Below, in pieces: positions 9,041-18,115 of a stretch of 64,000 nucleotides of DNA. Every line of letters begins with the position of its first letter. Within the stretch, counting starts at the first letter, position 1. The translations under genes and the position numbers were made by a program. Source of the DNA: Sulfoacidibacillus ferrooxidans (GTDB lineage: Bacteria; Bacillota; Bacilli; Alicyclobacillales; SLC66); the NCBI RefSeq assembly GCF_022606465.1, contig NZ_JALBUF010000001.1:248001-312000 (forward strand), written 5' to 3'. Under the pieces are notes generated by a model. It was not told the origin of the DNA and made no database searches. It saw nothing but the letters and a program-made list of their open reading frames with translations.

Positions 9041-9162
9041 CTTTTTCGACCTCCCAGGTCAGATATCCCTAGCAATATATGCAGAGATAGGCAAAGTGAC
9101 AGGATAAATGCAAAACATAGGCAGTGTTTATGAAGTGGGGTTGTCCAAAAGAAATATAACCC

Positions 9163-9240
9163 AAAAAGAATTGCAGAGTCCGTTACCAATATGCGTGGGG
9201 GGGAAATAGGCACATGGTGTACGCTCCTTGCAATTCTTTT
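9163..9240 (-). terminator. Imperfect palindrome, probable terminator after pheA
   Basis: AAAAGAATTGCA and its inverted copy TGCAATTCTTTT bracket about 54 bases in the 258-base gap between safA and pheA. Read on the minus strand the second arm ends CTTTTTGGG, so it could terminate yunB-pheA transcripts. The inner part is only partly complementary and includes a run of seven C. The remaining gap holds no gene that I can see. Confidence 0.5.
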
Positions 9241-9298
9241 CAGTTTAAAATAAGTTGTGACGTAATTATAGGTGTTTCGACGAAATCTGTCAAATTCC

Positions 9299-10162
9299 TT
9301 ACTTAAAATGAGTAAAACAAGGATAGCTTCCTAAATCACGCATGGAAAATCCTTCGATTTGTTCGATTTGTTGCAAAGCATCTAACACTCGCGCATCATC
9401 GCGCACTCCAAGTACATCAAGGTAAAACTGATAACTACCGAGACCCTTTTTCGTTGGTCGCGATTCAAGTCGCGATAAGTTTAACTCACTCTTAGCAAAT
9501 ACTTTTAGCACATCATAGAGTGCACCCGGATGATCATCACCTAATTGCAGTAATAATGATGTTTTATGCACTGCCGCTGCCTGTGCAATGGACACAGGAA
9601 CTGGATGCTCCTGTTGACCGATCAATACAAATCGCGTCACATTATCAGGGACATCTTGCGCATCCATATGAAGTAATTGCAACAAAGTAGCTTGCCCCGC
9701 TTCCACACTCCCCACACAAACCTGTGTCGGATCCTGTTCTTTGGCTACCTTTGCAATGGCTGCTGCCGTACTGTCAACATCGATATGCACAGCATATGGG
9801 AAAAGTCTAAGTAGCGTATTTCTACATTGCGCGAGTGCCTGAGGATGTGATAGCACTTGTTTCACGCGATCATGATCGGTATCTTTCCATCCAAATACAG
9901 CATGGCGAATCGGCAGAGAGACCTCTGCAAAAATATAAAGTGGCGCTACTGATAAGCGATCAAGCGTAACCAATACAGAGCCTTCTAGCGAATTTTCAAT
10001 TGGCAATGCAGCATACATCACATCTCCAATTTCAACCGCATCAAAGACTTGCGTAATAGATGCATACGGTCGTATAGGTACACTCGTTTCACCAAACATA
10101 AAAGCGAAAAACTTCGCTGCTTGCTCTGTATAGGTTCCATGCGGTCCTAGAAATCCGATCAT
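9299..10162 (-). CDS. pheA: Prephenate dehydratase
   Basis: Converts prephenate to phenylpyruvate in phenylalanine synthesis. The 287-residue monofunctional enzyme starts MIGFLGPHGTYTEQAA. It has the substrate-binding ALPIENSLEGSV motif (about 57-68), the DNVTRFVLIG segment before the regulatory part, and a C-terminal ACT domain from about 195 with GALYDVLKVFA and LSRLESRPTKKGLGSYQF, the phenylalanine-binding ESRP motif. No chorismate mutase domain is fused. It lies 42 bases after yunB and probably shares its transcript. Confidence 0.95.
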   Translation of the reverse strand: MIGFLGPHGTYTEQAAKFFAFMFGETSVPIRPYASITQVFDAVEIGDVMYAALPIENSLEGSVLVTLDRLSVAPLYIFAEVSLPIRHAVFGWKDTDHDRVKQVLSHPQALAQCRNTLLRLFPYAVHIDVDSTAAAIAKVAKEQDPTQVCVGSVEAGQATLLQLLHMDAQDVPDNVTRFVLIGQQEHPVPVSIAQAAAVHKTSLLLQLGDDHPGALYDVLKVFAKSELNLSRLESRPTKKGLGSYQFYLDVLGVRDDARVLDALQQIEQIEGFSMRDLGSYPCFTHFK

Positions 10163-10204
10163 ACCTAAGATTCTCCCCCCACATTGCCTACTTTCCCCAC
10201 ACGC

Positions 10205-10906
10205 TCAGTGAGTTCCTCGTAAAGGGGATGGTGCAGGCATTGAGAATTGCGGTGCGCCTGTTCCGACCATCGTCGTCTGCGGTACATTGCCAACAAATAC
10301 AACATACGCAATAGGGATCTTAGTCTCTACACGCACAGGCGCTGTAATAAATGGAACAACCACAATCACTTGTGCTGTAATATGCAAATACAAAATGTGC
10401 ACTGTTTGATTAATCCCTGCCGTCTCTACAACCGGTTCAACCTCACTTTGCGCCGACCCGAGTGGTTCAATGCGCAAAGGGATAGAAGGACCAAGCGTAG
10501 CCAAGACGGCACTGCCCATAGCTTGCAAGGCCGGTACATAAATTGTCCGTTCTTGTAAATGCATCAATGCATCTTGGACTCGTAACGTAGTAATACTTTC
10601 AATGCGTGCGACTTCAGCAAAGTTGAAATGCGCACTCGTCACGTGACCTGCTTGATCTTTGTCTACGACAATTAATTTTGCATACTCCGTGTCTTCTGCC
10701 ACGCGTTTAGTCAGTGCATCATTGATGGCCTGCGTTGCCATTTGTCTCGCTATTCCAGTTGCCATGGCCATAAATGGCGGACGCAAGCTACGATCAAGTT
10801 GTTCGATACTCCATACCAGAGAAACGAGTGATAAGAATAAAAAAAGAACACTCATGATCGTATAACGTCTCCATGCTGATGGCTTACGCCTCGCTCGAAA
10901 GCGCAT
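10205..10906 (-). CDS. yunB: Sporulation protein YunB
   Basis: A 233-residue protein with an N-terminal membrane segment (about 17-36) and a conserved extracytoplasmic domain matching YunB: LRPPFMAMATGIARQMATQAIN, RIESITTLRVQDAL, PLGSAQSEVEPV and AGINQTVHILYL. In Bacillus yunB is transcribed in the mother cell and its loss impairs sporulation; the biochemical role is unknown. The frame extends to a TTG two codons earlier, but ATG 10906 is 7 bases from GGGGG and is preferred. It precedes pheA and follows tyrS after 130 bases. Confidence 0.85.
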   Translation of the reverse strand: MRFRARRKPSAWRRYTIMSVLFLFLSLVSLVWSIEQLDRSLRPPFMAMATGIARQMATQAINDALTKRVAEDTEYAKLIVVDKDQAGHVTSAHFNFAEVARIESITTLRVQDALMHLQERTIYVPALQAMGSAVLATLGPSIPLRIEPLGSAQSEVEPVVETAGINQTVHILYLHITAQVIVVVPFITAPVRVETKIPIAYVVFVGNVPQTTMVGTGAPQFSMPAPSPLRGTH

Positions 10907-11037
10907 CGCCAAGCCCCCTACTCACACAGTATCAGGGCGCGTACTTTCACACTTACGCATGTGATCACTTAGCGTTTATTGAAATAGGACACGCTCCCTT
11001 AGGAGTTTATGCGCAATTGGGCCACAATGCACACTAA

Positions 11038-12270
11038 TCAGGAGATCAGTAGCTTGATAAATTTGCGTTTACCCACTTGAACAATCATCCCCGTACGCGG
11101 CTCAACCATAAAAGTAGGATCTGATACTTGTTGACTATCCAGTCGCACACCGCCTCCTGTAATTAATCTGCGCGCTTCTGAGTTACTTGGTGCAAGCTTT
11201 GCACTGACAAGTAGTGCGACGAGTGACACTGGAGCACCTGCTACAGGAAACTCTTGTATATCGTCTGGAAGCGTATGCTTTTGAAAGACGCGCACAAACT
11301 CTTCCTGTGCAATTTCTGCTGCTTCCACGCCCTGAAAGCGCGCAGTCAGTAAGAACGCTAAACGCATTTTTGCATCTCGTGGATGCAACTGATTTCCTGT
11401 TAGCGCCGCCTGTATCTCTTGTACTTCTTCTTTTGATAAGCCACTTAAAAGATCATAGTATTTAATCATCAGTTCATCTGGAATCGACATCGATTTACCA
11501 TAGATTTCTTTTGCGGATTCATCAACTCCAATGTAATTAGATAGACTCTTAGACATCTTTTGTACTCCGTCTAGTCCTTCGATGATGGGCATTGTCAACG
11601 CAATTTGCGGTTCTAATCCATACTCTTTTTGCAGGGTCCGTCCCATGAGCAAATTGAACGTTTGATCTGTCCCACCAAGCTCAATATCGGTTTGTAATGC
11701 CACTGAGTCGTACCCTTGCATCAACGGATAAAAGAATTCGTGGATACTAATAGGCGCACCTTGAGTAAACCTTTTCTTAAAATCATCGCGTTCTAGCATG
11801 CGCGCAACGGTCAATGTTTGGGCAAGTAAAATGACATCTGCAAATGATAACGGTGCAAGCCAAGTAGAATTAAAGTGAATTTCGGTGCGCGACTCATCAA
11901 GCACCTTAAACACTTGACGTTCATATGATGAGGCGTTGTCTTTCACTTGCTGTTCTGTGAGCTGTTTGCGCGTTTCTGACTTTCCTGTTGGATCGCCAAT
12001 GCGCCCTGTAAAATCGCCGATGACTAGCTGAACAATATGCCCCAAATCTTGTAACTGACGCAATTTTTCTAAAACGACGACATGACCTACATGAATATCT
12101 GGTGCAGATGGGTCAAGCCCTAACTTAATGCGAAGGGGTTGCCCTGTCTGTATACTTTTTCTAATTTTTGCCGCCAATTCTTCTTCAGGGATAATCTCCA
12201 CTGCTCCACGCCTTATGATCGCTAATTGACGTTCTACTTCTTGTTCACTATCTGTAATCTGATTCTCCAT
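11038..12270 (-). CDS. tyrS: Tyrosyl-tRNA synthetase
   Basis: Charges tRNA-Tyr with tyrosine. The 410-residue class I synthetase has the HIGH-like motif PDIHVGHVVVLEKLRQL (about 53-69), FYPLMQGYDSVAL, the LGGTDQTFNLLMGR tyrosine/tRNA segment, the KMSKS loop QKMSKSLSN, and a C-terminal S4 RNA-binding domain (about 345-405, SNSEARRLITGGGVRLD). The TyrZ-like start motif differs from the TyrS1 type, but I cannot assign the subclass firmly. ATG 12270 follows GGTGGAG. Expression is governed by the upstream Tyr T-box and promoter at 12740-12769. Confidence 0.96.
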   Translation of the reverse strand: MENQITDSEQEVERQLAIIRRGAVEIIPEEELAAKIRKSIQTGQPLRIKLGLDPSAPDIHVGHVVVLEKLRQLQDLGHIVQLVIGDFTGRIGDPTGKSETRKQLTEQQVKDNASSYERQVFKVLDESRTEIHFNSTWLAPLSFADVILLAQTLTVARMLERDDFKKRFTQGAPISIHEFFYPLMQGYDSVALQTDIELGGTDQTFNLLMGRTLQKEYGLEPQIALTMPIIEGLDGVQKMSKSLSNYIGVDESAKEIYGKSMSIPDELMIKYYDLLSGLSKEEVQEIQAALTGNQLHPRDAKMRLAFLLTARFQGVEAAEIAQEEFVRVFQKHTLPDDIQEFPVAGAPVSLVALLVSAKLAPSNSEARRLITGGGVRLDSQQVSDPTFMVEPRTGMIVQVGKRKFIKLLIS

Positions 12271-12322
12271 CTACCATCACTCCACCTTCCATTTTATCCA
12301 AAGCCACATTCGTCGCGAGGAC

Positions 12323-12547
12323 AACAAAAACTCGCCCCTAAAAAGGGACGAGTCAACTCGCGGTACCACCCTTGTTGGTGCACAAACTCGCACACCCACT
12401 CTACATCGATAACGGTGAAGGATCCGATCTAGCTCAAACTGTGTATCTTCGTCACAAGTCGCTATTGGCTCGCACCGACCGCCAACTCTCTACAAGCACC
12501 TCTTGCAAGTCATGCGAACGATACGTTCGCTTCAGTTCTCATCGCTA
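12323..12547 (-). ncRNA. T-box leader of tyrS (Tyr specifier)
   Basis: On the minus strand the leader carries stem I features (AGAGAGTTGG, then GGTGCGAGCC), the specifier TAC followed by A at 12443-12445, the T-box core GGGTGGTACCGCG at 12359-12371, and a terminator hairpin with stem ACTCGTCCC/GGGGCGAGT followed by a T tract at 12323-12355. Uncharged tRNA-Tyr should pair with TAC and the T-box bulge and stop termination. The gene it controls is tyrS, in agreement with the codon. Confidence 0.93.
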
Positions 12548-12551
12548 TTTT

Positions 12552-12709
12552 AGAGGTTGTTCAAAAAGGGGTCAGAACTCCCCGGCACATGGCAGCGTCA
12601 GCGCCAAGAACGCTCCCTCACGTACCCAAAACGTACGCTCAGTCCACATTCTTGGCTTGCTTCCTTGCACTGCGCGGGTCTTACCTGCCCCCTTTTTGAA
12701 CAGGCTCTT
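12552..12709. repeat. MITE-like palindromic element in the tyrS leader
   Basis: About 158 bases whose ends are imperfect inverted copies (AGAGGTTGTTCAAAAAGGGG on the left, complement of AGAGCCTGTTCAAAAAGGGG on the right). Nested inside are CCAAGAA/TTCTTGG and a tip hairpin CGTAC...GTACG. TTTTAGA occurs at both borders (12548-12554 and 12708-12714), a possible target duplication. It has no coding capacity. It lies between the tyrS promoter and T-box stem I, so it must be transcribed. I see no second copy in this window. Confidence 0.75.
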
Positions 12710-12739
12710 TTAGAATTTTATATTAAGGAAATGTAAGTT

Positions 12740-12769
12740 ATTGTACGCGAAAAGTTTGCCTTTTGTCAA
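12740..12769 (-). promoter_or_regulatory. Sigma-A-type promoter of tyrS
   Basis: Minus strand TTGACA (12764-12769) and TACAAT (12740-12745) are separated by 18 bases. The predicted start near 12733 is upstream of the palindromic element, so the leader RNA would be about 460 bases. Confidence 0.8.
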
Positions 12770-12865
12770 CGTATCATCTTTTTAAATGTAGTACCTATCG
12801 TAACATATAATTCCGAATGCGCAACACAAGATTGGAACATAATACCGCGCATGAGGTGATTTTCC

Positions 12866-15277
12866 ATGTCAAATAAGGACCCTCGTCCCACTACTCCTGT
12901 TTCCAGACGAGATCGAGCACAACAAAAAAAATTGAAAAGACATAAAAAGCAAACAGTCCTTGCACTTGCACTCGGTGGAATTGCCGTAATTACCGGATTT
13001 GCCATAGGCATTAGCACTTATCTTTTAAAGGATATTCCAGCATTGCGGCTATCTGACTTTGTCGATCTTTCTGCAGCGTCACTTGTCTATGCAAGTGATG
13101 GCAGTGTGCTTGGACGTTTTGCAAGTGAGGGAGACCGCCGTCCACTCACCTCATTGCAAGATGCTGGCTTACCACTAGAAGACGCAGTTATTGCCGCAGA
13201 GGATAAAGATTTTTATCATCACATAGGCATCGATCCACTCGCCATCGTTCGTTCTGCATGGGATGATCTGCATCACCAGTCCATTCGCAGTGGCGGTTCA
13301 ACCATTACTCAACAAACAGTGAAACTCGCCATGTTTCCAAATCAAGAACGCACAGTACGCCGCAAGGTACAAGAAATGGTGCTCGCTCTTGAACTAGAAC
13401 ACCGGCAGAGTAAACAACAAATTCTACTCGAATATGTTAATGCACTCTATTTTGGACGCGTGCATGGGGTTCCACTGTATGGAGTGGAGAGTGCAGCATT
13501 GCATATCTTTGGCCGACATGCCAAAGATCTTTCACCTGCACAAGCAGCATTTCTAGCCGCTATCCCAAATAATCCAACTTACTTTTCCCTAGAACAGTAT
13601 CCAGAACATGTGCTGGATCGGCAACACTATATCTTAGGTAAGATGCACACACTTGGCTATTTACATGATGGCGATTTTCTGCATGCAATGGCTGAACCAG
13701 TCCTACAAGAGGTTCGTCACGATCGCATTTTGTATGCTCCTTATGAAAGCAATAGCCCCTACATCCTCGCACAAGTAAGTCATCTTGCACCACGTCTCAT
13801 TGCACAAAGTGAGGGGATTTCGCAAAGCCAAGCCCAAACTGAATTAGAATCTCGTGGTTACCGCATTTATACATCCATCGACCCTTCACTTCAGCAACGA
13901 ATGGAACAAACCATCGCTACGACGAGGGATTTTCCACCGGATCTCACAGTTGTATCTATGGGACGACAGCGCAAAAATAAAAGACACGTACAAGAACAAC
14001 TAGGCATGGTCATCATACAAAATACAAGCGGGCGCATTGTAGCGCTAGCGGGCGGAAGAAATTTTGCAAAGAGTCAAGTGGATCACACGTTAATGCGTAG
14101 GCAAGCTGGTTCTGCACTTAAACCACTTGTCGTCTATGGCCCAGCACTAGAACATGGTATCATCACACCTGGAAGTGTAGTTGATGATATACCTGAAACA
14201 TACTACGATCCAAACAGTCCTAGCAAACAATGGTTCCCTATGAACTGGGATAATCAATTTCACGGTCTCATGACAGCACGAGATGCACTTATGCATAGTT
14301 ATAACTTACCTGCTATTTCACTACTCAATCAGATGGGACCGCAAATTGGCGCACATTACGCTTGGGAGCTAGGTCTAGCAGGCATCGAAAAAAGTGATGC
14401 CAATAGCTTAGGTCTAGCTATCGGGGGCACGCGTGGTGGTGTTAGTCCTGAGGAGCTAGCTGCTGCCTATTCAACACTTGCACGCGGGGGGCTTTACACT
14501 GAACCTTCGCTTATTGACCGAATTGATGACTCTCTTGGTAAGCAAGTCTATCGTCATGAGGTGCGCACCCATCGTGTATTTCATACGGAAGTGGCAGCCC
14601 TCTTAACAACGATGTTAAAACAAGTCATAGAGAGCCCTTATGGAACGGCACATACCATTGCACGCTCGCTTCACCACGTAGATGTTGCTGGAAAAACAGG
14701 TACAACAGACAATAACAAAGATGCTTGGTTTGTGGGCTATACGCCATCTTATACTATGAGTGCATGGGTCGGTTATGATTTCCCCCATGCACTTCTCACG
14801 ACGGCACACTATACAGAACCCTTACGTCCTCAAAAACTGTTCGTGCGTGTCCTTGGACCTGTCATTAATCAACGGCGGGAACACTTTGTACTCCCTGCCA
14901 CCATACACCCTTATGTCATTTGTACAAAGTCGGGCCTTCTAGCAAGTCCACTGTGCAAAGCTGCTCATGATACCGAAATTGACTATTTTGCAGCAGGAAC
15001 AGAGCCAACAGATATATGCCACAGTCACCAAATCGTATTTACAACGGTAGTAAACGGGGTGCGCGTTCTTGCAACAGAATACACACCCTTGTATGAAATA
15101 AAAACTGAGATTTTATTTAATCGTCCTGCCATCACGCTTGATCAAAAGCTACAAAAATATGCGCCGCGCGACATCTCTGAGAGCATCCCAAAGGAACTCG
15201 ATCCGCGTGGCGGGTTCCCACTCTCCGACTTTCAACCAAGCTCAACCACAGTGACACCACTGTCTCCCTCACCTTGA
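12866..15277 (+). CDS. Class A penicillin-binding protein (transglycosylase/transpeptidase)
   Basis: An 803-residue bifunctional peptidoglycan synthase. A basic cytoplasmic start is followed by one membrane segment (about 31-55). The GT51 glycosyltransferase domain shows AAEDKDFYHHIGIDP with the catalytic Glu (about 109-123), RSGGSTITQQTVKLAMF, RKVQEMVLALELE and ALYFGRVHGVPLYG. The transpeptidase domain has SALKP with the nucleophile Ser, SYN as the second motif, and KTGTTDNNKDAWFVGYTP. The C-terminal tail after about 690 is Ser/Thr/Pro-rich. It is divergent from tyrS, with ATG 12866 behind GAGGTGATTTTCC. Its 3' end overlaps the 3' end of mutS2 by 46 bases. It resembles PBP1A-type proteins; the exact Bacillus counterpart is uncertain. 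Confidence 0.93.
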   Translation: MSNKDPRPTTPVSRRDRAQQKKLKRHKKQTVLALALGGIAVITGFAIGISTYLLKDIPALRLSDFVDLSAASLVYASDGSVLGRFASEGDRRPLTSLQDAGLPLEDAVIAAEDKDFYHHIGIDPLAIVRSAWDDLHHQSIRSGGSTITQQTVKLAMFPNQERTVRRKVQEMVLALELEHRQSKQQILLEYVNALYFGRVHGVPLYGVESAALHIFGRHAKDLSPAQAAFLAAIPNNPTYFSLEQYPEHVLDRQHYILGKMHTLGYLHDGDFLHAMAEPVLQEVRHDRILYAPYESNSPYILAQVSHLAPRLIAQSEGISQSQAQTELESRGYRIYTSIDPSLQQRMEQTIATTRDFPPDLTVVSMGRQRKNKRHVQEQLGMVIIQNTSGRIVALAGGRNFAKSQVDHTLMRRQAGSALKPLVVYGPALEHGIITPGSVVDDIPETYYDPNSPSKQWFPMNWDNQFHGLMTARDALMHSYNLPAISLLNQMGPQIGAHYAWELGLAGIEKSDANSLGLAIGGTRGGVSPEELAAAYSTLARGGLYTEPSLIDRIDDSLGKQVYRHEVRTHRVFHTEVAALLTTMLKQVIESPYGTAHTIARSLHHVDVAGKTGTTDNNKDAWFVGYTPSYTMSAWVGYDFPHALLTTAHYTEPLRPQKLFVRVLGPVINQRREHFVLPATIHPYVICTKSGLLASPLCKAAHDTEIDYFAAGTEPTDICHSHQIVFTTVVNGVRVLATEYTPLYEIKTEILFNRPAITLDQKLQKYAPRDISESIPKELDPRGGFPLSDFQPSSTTVTPLSPSP

Positions 15278-17583
15278 GTGCCAAGGCGCACATGACTGAT
15301 ACGCGGATGATGGCGGAGATACGATTGTAGCCCCTTACGCAAAGCACCCGTGCCTTTGCCATGGATCAGAGACACTTGGTGATAGCCTGCAAGAATGGCG
15401 CGATCAAGATACTGGTCAATTTCTCTAATCGCCTCTTCCACATTTGTACCACGTAAGTCTAAAGACGGTTTCACATCGATCACTGCTCGTGAAATCGTCG
15501 GTACAGGCTTATCGATATACTTCGCTTTGCGCACTAACTCCACATGTTCTTTGCGCGCTTTCATTTTCATAGCGCCTACAGCCACAGTCAATTCATCCGA
15601 CCCAGCGGTAACTGCTATGACCGTCGCCTTTTGACCAGCTAGTGTAAGCACGCGCACTTCATCTCCAACAGCTACTTCTTTTTGTTTTTTAACTTTTGCC
15701 ACCGCTCGTAGCGTTTCATTTGGAACTAAACTTTCTAAGCGTTTGCGTGCGGCTGTCAACTCGTGATCTTTCAATTGTTCGATCCCTTTTGAGCGAAGTT
15801 CCCGCAACTCTGCAAGGATCGTCTCTGCTTCGCGCTGCATGCGTACGATTCGCGTGCGCAGTTCTGCATCAGCTTTCTTTCTACGCGACTCTGCAAGCAT
15901 TTCCTCTTCTTCTTGCTTTTCCAGTAGATCCTGCTTCAGATCCATAGCTTCCCTGTGAACTGCCTTCCACTTTTCTTCCTCATCTTGTGCAATCTTTACG
16001 CTCATCTGTAATTTCCCAATCAGATGCTCTACACGCACGTCTTGTGTGGATAACTTATCGCTTGCTACATCTAAAATTGCCGAGGACAAACCTAACCGAC
16101 GAGCGATTGCAAACGCATTGGAACGCCCTGGGATACCCAAGAGTAAACGATACGTAGGAGATAACGTATCGACATCAAATTCCATACTCGCGTTAGAAGT
16201 CGAATCCGTGGTATATGCGTAAGCTTTTAACTCAGAATAGTGGGTAGTCGCTACTACGCGAATTGCTCGCCGGTGAAGATCATCTAGTATGGCCATGGCA
16301 AGCGCCGCACCTTCTGTAGGATCTGTGCCTGCACCTAATTCATCAAACAACACAAGTGAGCGATCATCGGCTCGCTCTAGAATGTGGACGATATTAGTCA
16401 TGTGACTAGAGAATGTTGACAGGTTTTGCTCGATACTTTGTTCATCTCCAATATCAGCAAACACTTCGGAAAAAAAACCGATCTCCGTACCCTCATCTGC
16501 AGGTAAGAACAATCCTGACAATGCCATGATGACAAAGAGTCCAATTGTTTTTAACGTAACCGTTTTTCCACCTGTATTTGGTCCAGTAATGACAAGTGCC
16601 GAAAATGGTTGACCTACTTGAACACTTAGTGGTACGGCACGCTTGGGATCAAGAAGAGGGTGTCGTCCTTTGCGTATATGCAGGCGTGGCTCGCTAGTTA
16701 GCTGTGGTTTCACCGCATGCACGGCGTGAGCAAAGCGCGCCTTTGCTAAAGCAAAATCCAATTCACCAATGGCCTTCATCGCATGCTGTAACTTTTCTTC
16801 ATGCTCTGTCACATGTGCAGAAAGTTGCGTCAAGATGCGTTCAATCTCACGAGATTCTGCAGTCTCTAATCGTTTTAATTCATTACTCATCTGTGCCACG
16901 CGCTCAGGTTCAATGAATAATGTAGAACCGGAGGCAGATACATCATGAACCACTCCGCGAATAGCATGCTGACTATCTGTGCGTACAGCAAGACAGTAGC
17001 GATCACCACGCATCGTAATAATCTGATCTTGCAAATATTTTTGTAATCCGGGAGAGCGAACGAGCTCATCAAGTGCTCGTTTCATCCTCATCTGAACGGT
17101 TTTCATGTCTTGACGAATCTCGCGCAGTTCTGCGCTTGCCCTATCCTGCACTAGACCGTCTTCATCAATACAGAAAAAAATCTCATCTTCTAATATTTTT
17201 TCCAAAGATAGCATTTCGGACATCTCTACAAAATATGGAATTTCAGCTTGCAATGCCACACTTTCGATGAGTTTGCGCATATGCCTAGCTCCACGCGCGG
17301 TCTGCGCGATTGCCACTAAGTCAATCGAAGATAAAACGCTACCCAATTTTGCCCGCATGACCGCTGGCCTCATATCTGATGTCACAGCAAACGGAGGATC
17401 GCCTTTCAATCGATAAAAAATGGCTGCCTCTTCTGTGACGTCTTGTGCATGAACAGCCCATTCATACTGTTCGAACGGTTCCATGGTGTGCACCCATTCG
17501 GAGCCGTACAAAGTGTTACAAAACGATACAACTTGGTTCCGAATCTTATCGTACTCCAATATTTTAAATACTCGTTGATTCAC
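15232..17583 (-). CDS. mutS2: MutS2 ATPase/endonuclease
   Basis: A 783-residue MutS2. The core clamp region is followed by the ATPase with Walker A TGPNTGGKTVTLKT (about 331-344) and Walker B LVLFDELGAGTDPTEGAALA. A long charged coiled coil spans about 515-640, and the C-terminal Smr nuclease domain (about 705-783) has DLRGTNVEEA and HGKGTGALRKGL. MutS2 lacks the mismatch-recognition domain of MutS; proposed roles are restraining recombination and rescuing collided ribosomes. In Bacillus it sits in the pheST-zapA-cvpA region, as here. Its last 15 codons overlap the convergent penicillin-binding protein gene. Confidence 0.95.
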   Translation of the reverse strand: MNQRVFKILEYDKIRNQVVSFCNTLYGSEWVHTMEPFEQYEWAVHAQDVTEEAAIFYRLKGDPPFAVTSDMRPAVMRAKLGSVLSSIDLVAIAQTARGARHMRKLIESVALQAEIPYFVEMSEMLSLEKILEDEIFFCIDEDGLVQDRASAELREIRQDMKTVQMRMKRALDELVRSPGLQKYLQDQIITMRGDRYCLAVRTDSQHAIRGVVHDVSASGSTLFIEPERVAQMSNELKRLETAESREIERILTQLSAHVTEHEEKLQHAMKAIGELDFALAKARFAHAVHAVKPQLTSEPRLHIRKGRHPLLDPKRAVPLSVQVGQPFSALVITGPNTGGKTVTLKTIGLFVIMALSGLFLPADEGTEIGFFSEVFADIGDEQSIEQNLSTFSSHMTNIVHILERADDRSLVLFDELGAGTDPTEGAALAMAILDDLHRRAIRVVATTHYSELKAYAYTTDSTSNASMEFDVDTLSPTYRLLLGIPGRSNAFAIARRLGLSSAILDVASDKLSTQDVRVEHLIGKLQMSVKIAQDEEEKWKAVHREAMDLKQDLLEKQEEEEMLAESRRKKADAELRTRIVRMQREAETILAELRELRSKGIEQLKDHELTAARKRLESLVPNETLRAVAKVKKQKEVAVGDEVRVLTLAGQKATVIAVTAGSDELTVAVGAMKMKARKEHVELVRKAKYIDKPVPTISRAVIDVKPSLDLRGTNVEEAIREIDQYLDRAILAGYHQVSLIHGKGTGALRKGLQSYLRHHPRISHVRLGTQGEGDSGVTVVELG

Positions 17584-17680
17584 TGATCACATCACATCCC
17601 AAAATAAACATTGACACAATTTCATGATTCCCCGTTAAACAGGAAACACTACACGAAGTGAAACGTGGAGGTGAGAGTAC

Positions 17681-18022
17681 ATGTTAGGAACCATCGTCCG
17701 ATTTGCAGTTTCTGCTCTTGTATTGTTATTTATTGATCTGATCGATCCAGGATTTCACATTGCAGGTTTTTGGACTGCGCTCTTTGCCGCAGTTGTCATT
17801 GCTGCATTAGGATGGGTCATCGAACGTCTCTTTGGCCGTTCAATGTCTCCATATGGACGCGGCCTTGTTGGATTTATATCAGGTGCAGTCGTCATCTTCT
17901 TAGCCCAAGCCATTGTACCTGGTATGCACGTGACGATACTAGGAGCCTTACTGGCATCCCTTATCATTGGTATCATCGACTTGTTTGTTCCCACAACCAT
18001 GCGCGGTGGGCATCTAGACTAA
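17681..18022 (+). CDS. Small membrane protein of the phage-holin-4 (PF04020/YvlD) type
   Basis: A 113-residue protein with about four membrane segments (roughly 5-25, 27-46, 60-82, 84-105) and short polar loops, including a central ERLFGRSMSPYGRGL. This texture matches the PF04020 family, called phage holin family IV but mostly of unknown function in Firmicutes chromosomes. GGAGGTGAGAGTAC gives a strong ribosome site for ATG 17681. It is transcribed divergently from mutS2 and ends before a terminator hairpin. Being a real holin is unlikely, because no phage genes are nearby. Confidence 0.75.
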   Translation: MLGTIVRFAVSALVLLFIDLIDPGFHIAGFWTALFAAVVIAALGWVIERLFGRSMSPYGRGLVGFISGAVVIFLAQAIVPGMHVTILGALLASLIIGIIDLFVPTTMRGGHLD

Positions 18023-18046
18023 TGCAACTTGCATGTATAATCTCTT

Positions 18047-18088
18047 GGAGCGAGAAAATGTCTTTATCACTTTTTCTCGCTCCAGCTC
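18047..18088 (+). terminator. Rho-independent terminator
   Basis: GGAGCGAGAAAA and TTTTCTCGCTCC pair around a 12-14-base loop, followed by AGCTCTTTTT on the plus strand. It ends the small membrane protein gene. Confidence 0.8.
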
Positions 18089-18115
18089 TTTTTCATCATA
18101 ATCCTATAAAAACTG

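Noticed and set aside
9163-9240. A second copy of the tyrS-leader element
   Set aside because: Its arms (AAAAGAATTGCA) do not match the GTTCAAAAAGGGG ends of that element.
12372-12713. Plus-strand open frame across the tyrS leader
   Set aside because: It runs antisense through the T-box and the palindromic element, both of which explain the sequence.
17681-18022. A phage holin implying a prophage
   Set aside because: The family is widespread in chromosomes and no phage gene is nearby.
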